A DNA stretch of 64,000 nt from a bacterium (lineage in GTDB: Bacteria > Bacillota > Bacilli > Lactobacillales > Streptococcaceae): the NCBI GenBank assembly GCA_905221345.1, contig CAJNCW010000002.1:1-64000 (forward strand), in the 5' to 3' direction. The position numbers were made by a program, and so were the translations under genes. Each line of letters begins with the position of its first letter. Within the stretch, counting starts at the first letter, position 1. The notes beneath the pieces are model-generated. The model saw only the letters and a program-made list of their open reading frames with translations, had not been told where the DNA came from and searched no databases. Positions 58,435 through 64,000 of this stretch are shown in pieces.

Positions 58435-59664
58435 TTATGATTTTTTTCCAGAACCGAGGATTTCTTCGGAAATTCTCACCAAAGTCTTAACGATGTAATC
58501 AACTTCTTCATCGCTTAATTTTGTATGAAGAGGAAGCGTAATTTCATTTTCAAAGAAGGCATAGGCTCTTGGATAATCTGCCATATCAAAACCAAGATTC
58601 TTATAGGCTGTCAAGAGAGGAAGCGGTTTGTAGTGTACATTACTTGCAATTCCTGCTTTGGCCAATTCTTGGATGATGAGGTTGCGTTCTTCTAAACTTG
58701 CTCCTTCTACATGGGTGATGTAGAGGTGGCGTGAAGATTCGACAGTATCAGTCTTGTGTGCCAGTGGGTGAATACGAGTACCCGCAAAACCACAATCATA
58801 GCGGTCCACGATGTCCTTACGACGGTCAAGCAAACTTGGGTAACGGTCCAATTGTACCAAACCAAGCGAAGCCATGATATCCGTCATATTGCACTTGTAG
58901 GCTGGTGTTACGATATCGTATTCCCAAGAACCCAATTGCATCTTGGCAAGAGCATCCTTTGTTTGACCGTGAAGGGAAAGGATTTGGAACTCCTTGTACA
59001 TCTCTTCGTCGTCAATCGCTGGATTGGCTTTCCAAGTCGCACTTCCTCCCTCAGCAGTTGTAAAGTTCTTAACGGCATGGAATGAGAAGGAAGTAAAGTC
59101 AGCGATAGAACCAGCTGGTTGTCCTTTATAAGTAGATCCCAAAGCATGGGCACTATCAGAGACAACCACGATACGGTTAAAGGCTTTTTGCCACTTGCTA
59201 GCAGCTGTAAAGAGGTCCCGTTTCTTCTCCACGACTTGGAGCAAACGATCATAGTCGCAAACAATCCCTGCAAGCTCAACAGGAATAATCACCTTAGTTT
59301 TCTCAGTAATAGCTTGCTCAAGCAAGTCATAGTCCATCTCAAAAGTATCTGCTTGGATATCCACCATGACAGGTGTTGCTCCCACGTGAGTGATAACACT
59401 ACATGAAGCTGTATAGGTCATAGCTGGAACGATGACTTCATCACCAGGTCCCACTTCCAAAACACGTAAAATCAACTCAAGAGCCGCTGTCGCAGAATTG
59501 AGGCAGACAGTCTTAGGTGTCTGTGTGTATTGAGACAAGCGACGCTCTAATTCTTTTGTCTTAGGACCTGTTGTAATCCAACCAGAACGTAGGGTATCCG
59601 CTACTTCAGCAATTTCAGCTTCGGTAATATCGGGTGGTGAAAATGGAATATTGTAATTTGGCAT
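58435..59664 (-). CDS. DegT/DnrJ/EryC1 family sugar aminotransferase
   Basis: This 409-residue PLP-dependent aminotransferase acts on nucleotide-linked keto-sugars. The PLP-Lys lies in SFHAVKNFTT (about 195), with SDSAHALGS and NSATAALELIL also conserved. In the pneumococcus the matching gene, next to a sugar transferase, is thought to make the AATGal sugar of teichoic acids; that role is inferred here. ATG at 59664 has AAGGAG 8 bases upstream. No terminator is seen before the trp promoter, so read-through into the trp leader is possible. Confidence 0.9.
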   Translation of the reverse strand: MPNYNIPFSPPDITEAEIAEVADTLRSGWITTGPKTKELERRLSQYTQTPKTVCLNSATAALELILRVLEVGPGDEVIVPAMTYTASCSVITHVGATPVMVDIQADTFEMDYDLLEQAITEKTKVIIPVELAGIVCDYDRLLQVVEKKRDLFTAASKWQKAFNRIVVVSDSAHALGSTYKGQPAGSIADFTSFSFHAVKNFTTAEGGSATWKANPAIDDEEMYKEFQILSLHGQTKDALAKMQLGSWEYDIVTPAYKCNMTDIMASLGLVQLDRYPSLLDRRKDIVDRYDCGFAGTRIHPLAHKTDTVESSRHLYITHVEGASLEERNLIIQELAKAGIASNVHYKPLPLLTAYKNLGFDMADYPRAYAFFENEITLPLHTKLSDEEVDYIVKTLVRISEEILGSGKKS

Positions 59665-59706
59665 TGATTTGCTCCTTTTATCTGTACTCATTTTCTCATG
59701 ACTACT

Positions 59707-60399
59707 TTATTTTAGTACCTCAAACACGGTTTGAAACATGATTTTGATGTCTCCAAGGAAACTAAACTCTCGGAGATAGGCGAGGTTATAGCGCATCTTC
59801 TCAGGAAGGACATGTTCGACATAGGCTCGGTCAACTGACAGACCTTTCTCCGTCATTTGACTGATGATCGTATCCTCATCCTTGTAGTTGATGCTGGCTG
59901 GAGAGGTGATTCCTGCTGGCAAGAGCAAGGTCGCCATCATTTCAGGACTATACTGCTCGGTGTAACGTGGCACTTCAGGTCGTGTACCGACAAAAGACAT
60001 TTCTCCTTTAAGGACATTGACCAGCTGAGGCAGTTCGTCCAAACGCACACGGCGAATGAAATTTCCCACTTTGGTAATACGGCTATCATTAGCAGAAGTC
60101 ACTAGACTTCCTTTTTTATCCGCATCCGTTACCATAGTACGGAACTTCCAAATTTTGAACGGACGGTTGTACTGGGTCACGCGCTCTTGCTTGTAAATGA
60201 CAGGTCCCTTGCTATCCAACTTGATCCAAATGCTCAAGACAAGAAAGACGGGAGAAGTCAAAAGTAGCAAAAACAGGGCCAGAACCCAGTCCAAGCAACG
60301 CTTGAAAATCAGCGAACCCTTTCTTTTAGAGACAAGCTGGTAGTAAGACTCAACCTCGCTTGATTGCATTTCCACGGGCAAGTCTTCCCATTTCAGCAT
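59707..60399 (-). CDS. Initiating sugar-phosphate transferase (polyprenyl-phosphate)
   Basis: This 230-residue WbaP/CpsE-type transferase has one membrane segment (about 35-60) and the C-terminal catalytic domain with IWKFRTM, RLDELPQLVNVLKGEMSFVG and GTRPEVP. It would load the first sugar phosphate on undecaprenyl phosphate to start teichoic-acid or polysaccharide repeat units. It starts a two-gene unit with the aminotransferase, 42 bases apart. The role in teichoic acid is by analogy with the pneumococcus. Confidence 0.9.
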   Translation of the reverse strand: MLKWEDLPVEMQSSEVESYYQLVSKRKGSLIFKRCLDWVLALFLLLLTSPVFLVLSIWIKLDSKGPVIYKQERVTQYNRPFKIWKFRTMVTDADKKGSLVTSANDSRITKVGNFIRRVRLDELPQLVNVLKGEMSFVGTRPEVPRYTEQYSPEMMATLLLPAGITSPASINYKDEDTIISQMTEKGLSVDRAYVEHVLPEKMRYNLAYLREFSFLGDIKIMFQTVFEVLK

Positions 60400-60502
60400 G
60401 CTGTTTCTCCTTTGTTTTTATTATACTATTTGTCAACATTTTTCATTATACCACAAAATGGAAAAGGCGGTGCAAGAAAGCTGTAATTTGGAGGAATTCT
60501 TA

Positions 60503-62245
60503 TTAGGACATGGCTCCAGCCTGCAAGCTATACATCTTGTGATAGGTTCCTTCCAAGGCCAAGAGTTCCTCATGGGTTCCACTCTCAATGATGCGCCCCT
60601 TGTCCAAAACATAGATACAGTTGGCATCTTGTATGGTCGAAAGTCTGTGAGCGATGGCGATGGTTGTCCGTCCCTGTCTCATCTTGGATAGGGAATCTTG
60701 AACCAAACTTTCTGTTTCAGAGTCAATATTGGCTGTCGCTTCATCCAAAATCAGGATTTTAGGCTGACTGGCGACTGTTCTAGCAAAAGCAAGAAGCTGG
60801 CGCTGGCCAGTAGAAAAGCTCGAACCACGCTCAGACACAGGTGCATCATAGCCCAGAGGAAGGTCCTGAATAAAGGAATCTGCATCGACAAAGGCAGCCG
60901 CAGCCTGAACCTCTTCATCACTAAGATCTTGGTACATGGCGATATTGGACTTGATGGTTCCATGATAGAGGAAGGGATCCTGTAAGACAAGACCGATGTT
61001 CTTTCTCAGCTCTTCCTGACTGTAGTCTCTAATATCCACACCATCCAAGAGAACTCGGCCTGACTGAAATTCATAAAAGCGCATGAGGACATTGATAATC
61101 GAAGATTTCCCAGAACCTGTATGTCCTACAAAGGCAATGGTTTCACCCTTCTTAACCGAAAAGGAAATGTCATCCAGAATCGGATGTTTGCCATCATAAG
61201 AGAAACATACATGTTCAAAACGAATATTGCCTTCTTTGACTTTGGCTTGCCCATTTTCTTGAAGAGGCTCATAAGTCGTCTCGTCAATCAAGGCAAAGAC
61301 ACGGCCTGCAGACACCATGGACGTTTGAAGGGTTGAAAAGTTTTGCGTCACCTCAATCAGGGGATCAAAGAGGCGATTGATGTACTGGATAAAGGCATAC
61401 ATGGTTCCGGCTGTTATCCCGATAGAAAGACCACGATAACCAAAGTAGGCCATCAAGACGGCGTAGCCTAGAAGTTTCAGCAAACTCATGGCAGGTCTCA
61501 AAAAGAGGGCATCAAAGGCCACAGAACGGTTAGCATAGACCAAGTGTTCTTGGTTGATTTCATCAAATTCTGCCTGCAGGCGCTTCTCTTGATTAAAGGC
61601 CTGGATAATTCTGATTCCCTCGATATTCTCTGCCAGCTTACTATTGATATCCGACAAGAGACTTCTGGTTTTTTCGATGATTTTCACTGATTTTTTCCGG
61701 TAGAGATTGACCAACAGAAAAATCAAGGGAAGAAAGAGCAGGACTAAAGCTGTCAAACGAAAATCCAGAACCAACATGGTATAAAGGGTTGTCAGAAAGA
61801 TGAAAACTGCTGAAATAAAGCTGGATAAAATCCCTGAAAACATATCACTGATGGTCTCGGTATCATTGGTCAAACGAGAGACGATGGAACCTGCTGGCGT
61901 CTTGTCAAAATAAGACATACCCAGTTTCTCCATATTGGCAAAGGCATCGCGACGAATATCCCTAACAATACTGTAGGACACCCGCGCAAAGAGAAGATTC
62001 CCGACATACTGAACTAGAGTTTGTAGGAGATAAAGGCCATAGTAGGCCAGCAAAACGGTCACGGCCAGTTGATTAAGATTGCTGAGGTACTGGTCGATAA
62101 AGTGGGAAGCCACAAGGGGAATGACACTTTTAATGACCGTCGTCGCAAGGAGAAAACTGAGTGCCAAAAAGGTCAGGAGGCCGTAAGGTTTGAGATAGGA
62201 CATCAAGCGCTTCAATATAGCCCATTGTTCTTGCTTATTCTGCAT
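60503..62245 (-). CDS. ABC exporter, subunit B (canonical catalytic site)
   Basis: This 580-residue half-transporter has six N-terminal membrane helices, then an ATPase domain with Walker A GHTGSGKSS, Walker B ILILDEATANID and H-loop AHRLST. The signature is FSTGQRQLL instead of LSGGQ. It pairs with the upstream gene (11-base overlap) as a heterodimeric exporter of lipids or drugs. Both genes are transcribed together, next to the teichoic-acid type genes. Confidence 0.9.
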   Translation of the reverse strand: MQNKQEQWAILKRLMSYLKPYGLLTFLALSFLLATTVIKSVIPLVASHFIDQYLSNLNQLAVTVLLAYYGLYLLQTLVQYVGNLLFARVSYSIVRDIRRDAFANMEKLGMSYFDKTPAGSIVSRLTNDTETISDMFSGILSSFISAVFIFLTTLYTMLVLDFRLTALVLLFLPLIFLLVNLYRKKSVKIIEKTRSLLSDINSKLAENIEGIRIIQAFNQEKRLQAEFDEINQEHLVYANRSVAFDALFLRPAMSLLKLLGYAVLMAYFGYRGLSIGITAGTMYAFIQYINRLFDPLIEVTQNFSTLQTSMVSAGRVFALIDETTYEPLQENGQAKVKEGNIRFEHVCFSYDGKHPILDDISFSVKKGETIAFVGHTGSGKSSIINVLMRFYEFQSGRVLLDGVDIRDYSQEELRKNIGLVLQDPFLYHGTIKSNIAMYQDLSDEEVQAAAAFVDADSFIQDLPLGYDAPVSERGSSFSTGQRQLLAFARTVASQPKILILDEATANIDSETESLVQDSLSKMRQGRTTIAIAHRLSTIQDANCIYVLDKGRIIESGTHEELLALEGTYHKMYSLQAGAMS

Positions 62246-63980
62246 CTTCTTCTCCTTTCATTTCCAACTGCTGAGACTGGTAGGTTTGTGCATACCAGCC
62301 ATCCAGGGCTAGCAAGTCAGCGTGCGTGCCCCGTTCAATGATTTGGCCATTTTGCAGAACCAAAATCAGATCTGCATGGACAACTGCACTGAGGCGATGG
62401 GCTGTGATAATGGTTGTCTTATCCTTCCGCGTCTCCTTGAGATTGTCGATGATGGCATACTCCGTCTTGGCATCCACGGCGGACAAGGAATCATCTAAAA
62501 TCAAAATATCAGGGTCTAAAATCATAGCCCTACTCATAGCCAGACGTTGCTTTTGACCACCAGATAGACTGACCCCTTTTTCACCGATAACTGTATCAAA
62601 TCCCTGAGGCATGTCTACAATATCTTGGTAAACTTGAGCTAGCTTAGTCGCTTCCTCGACCGCTGAAAGGGGCAAGTTAGGATTGCCGAAGCGGATATTG
62701 TCTAAGATAGAGGTCGCAAAGAGAAACTGATCCTGAGGGACATAGCCCATGAGACCACGAAGATCTGTCAGACGATAGTCCCGAATATCGTGACCGTTTA
62801 GATAAATAGCTCCCTTATCCACATCGTATTCACGCAAGAGGAGCTTAATCAAGGACGTTTTCCCAGAGCCTGTCTGCCCGACTAAGCCTAGGGTTTGTCC
62901 TTTTTCCAAACTAAAGTGAATATCCGTCAGTGTTTCCTCATTTTCAAAGGCAAAGCTGTCAATGGCGTACTCCAAACGCCCGTTTTCAATACTATCCAGA
63001 GGAAATTCAGGGTCTTTTACAGGTGATTCCTGAGACAAAAGTTCCTCAATTCGTTGATAAGATACCTTTCCTCTTTGAGTGATATTAAAGAGAAAACCAA
63101 TGGCCATAAGAGGCCAGACCAGCATATCCAAGTAGCTGATAAAGGTAACCAGATTTCCAACTGTAATCTGCCCTTCCTGAACCATCAAGGAGCCTACCAA
63201 AAGAGTTAAGACGTAGGACGAACCAACAAACAAGAGAACCATGGGGTCAAAGAGACTATCGTATTTCATGGTTTGGAGATTCTTTTGGAAGGTCAATTCA
63301 TTGACCGCTTGAAAGGACTTCAACTCATCCGCCTGATAACCGAAAGACTTGGTCACCTTGATACCCGATACAGACTCCTGCACCTTGTTATTGAGTTCGG
63401 AAAAGGCTGCCTGTGACTCGCCAAAGGCCTTGTGGGTCTTTCTCCCTAGACGACTAGTCGCATAAGCCATGAAAGGTAAGGGAAGAATGGCAATCAAGGT
63501 CATTTGCCATGAAATGCTAAAAAGCATGGTCAACAAGGTCACCAACGCCGTGATAGAGGCATCCACCGCAGACATAACACCGCCACCTGCGAGACGGGTT
63601 AAGGCATTGATATCATTGGTGGCGTGTGCCATCAGATCACCCGTCCGATAGGTCTGATAAAAGGCTGGCGACATCTTGGTAAAATGCTCAAACAAGCGAG
63701 ACCGCATGATCTGCCCCAGACGGTAGGAAGTTCCAAGGATATACATGCGCCAAACATAGCGCAGATAGTACATCCCAAAGGCTGCCAGCAGCAGATAAAA
63801 TAGATTTAGAAGGAGGTCCTGCTGGGTTAATTGTCCCCCAGTGATAGCGTCAATCACCCGTCCCATGACCATGGGAGGAATGAGATTGAGGACGGAAACC
63901 AAGACCAAGGCCACAATCCCGACTAGATAACGGCGCTTTTCTAACTTGAAAAACCACCAGAGTTTTTGAATAATGGACAT
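62235..63980 (-). CDS. ABC exporter, subunit A (degenerate catalytic Glu)
   Basis: This 581-residue half-transporter has six membrane helices and an ATPase domain with Walker A GQTGSGKTS, signature LSGGQKQRL, H-loop AHRLSA, but Walker B ILILDDSLSAVD: the catalytic Glu is Asp. Together with the altered signature of its partner this makes one degenerate and one active ATP site, as in TM287/288 and BmrCD-type exporters. The cargo is unknown. AAAGGGA precedes ATG. Confidence 0.9.
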   Translation of the reverse strand: MSIIQKLWWFFKLEKRRYLVGIVALVLVSVLNLIPPMVMGRVIDAITGGQLTQQDLLLNLFYLLLAAFGMYYLRYVWRMYILGTSYRLGQIMRSRLFEHFTKMSPAFYQTYRTGDLMAHATNDINALTRLAGGGVMSAVDASITALVTLLTMLFSISWQMTLIAILPLPFMAYATSRLGRKTHKAFGESQAAFSELNNKVQESVSGIKVTKSFGYQADELKSFQAVNELTFQKNLQTMKYDSLFDPMVLLFVGSSYVLTLLVGSLMVQEGQITVGNLVTFISYLDMLVWPLMAIGFLFNITQRGKVSYQRIEELLSQESPVKDPEFPLDSIENGRLEYAIDSFAFENEETLTDIHFSLEKGQTLGLVGQTGSGKTSLIKLLLREYDVDKGAIYLNGHDIRDYRLTDLRGLMGYVPQDQFLFATSILDNIRFGNPNLPLSAVEEATKLAQVYQDIVDMPQGFDTVIGEKGVSLSGGQKQRLAMSRAMILDPDILILDDSLSAVDAKTEYAIIDNLKETRKDKTTIITAHRLSAVVHADLILVLQNGQIIERGTHADLLALDGWYAQTYQSQQLEMKGEEDAE

Positions 63981-64000
63981 AAAATCCCTTTCTGATTGCA

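Overview
The window looks like a chromosomal segment of a Mitis-group Streptococcus, a close relative of S. pneumoniae such as S. mitis or S. oralis. The reasons are the gene order around pbp2b-recR-ddl-murF, a sialic-acid (nan) region with a YSIRK/LPETG sialidase, the heterodimeric ABC pair next to a teichoic-acid type aminotransferase and sugar transferase, a BOX-type repeat, a ComX box before a prepilin peptidase, and many extended -10 (TGnTATAAT) promoters. Species assignment is inference; no 16S or core-gene typing was possible.

Layout. 1-7 kb (mostly minus strand): membrane protein, Nudix hydrolase, murF, ddl, recR, pbp2b (cell-wall synthesis and recombination). 7-21.7 kb: sialic-acid region with an RpiR-type regulator, an inserted methyltransferase flanked by a duplication of the nanK 3' end, nanK-like kinase, N-acetylneuraminate lyase, YesL, YhcH, SatABC importer, nanE, sialidase nanA and an acetyl esterase. 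21.9-35.6 kb: recG, alr, acpS, two DAHP synthases, secA, two small membrane proteins, der, nitroreductase, dnaI, dnaB, nrdR. 35.7-42.4 kb: GntR/ABC cassette, lrgAB, a MarR regulator with a DUF4649-trxA operon, aquaporin, and two poorly known proteins. 42.4-49.5 kb: pepF, rsmE, prmA, a GIY-YIG protein, Nudix, DUF3013, rarA, 6S RNA and tRNA-Lys. 49.5-51.5 kb: an AT-rich orphan, a GNAT acetyltransferase and competence prepilin peptidase cclA. 51.5-58.4 kb: complete trp operon (trpEGDCFBA) behind two tandem T-box riboswitches. 58.4-64 kb: DegT aminotransferase, sugar-phosphate transferase and a two-subunit ABC exporter.

How parts work together. NanA releases sialic acid at the cell surface, SatABC imports it, the lyase, kinase and NanE convert it towards GlcNAc-6-P, and the esterase may remove O-acetyl groups. 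Four promoters in this region share a roughly 72-bp upstream module at a near-constant distance from the -35 element, several with cre-like (CcpA) sites, which fits joint control by the RpiR regulator and carbon catabolite repression. The trp genes appear to be controlled by two serial tRNA-Trp sensing attenuators.

No CRISPR array, prophage, transposase gene or rRNA gene was seen. The strongest points for follow-up are the shared nan promoter module, the tandem Trp T-boxes, the methyltransferase insertion with its 93/94-bp flanking duplication, and the orphan gene beside tRNA-Lys.
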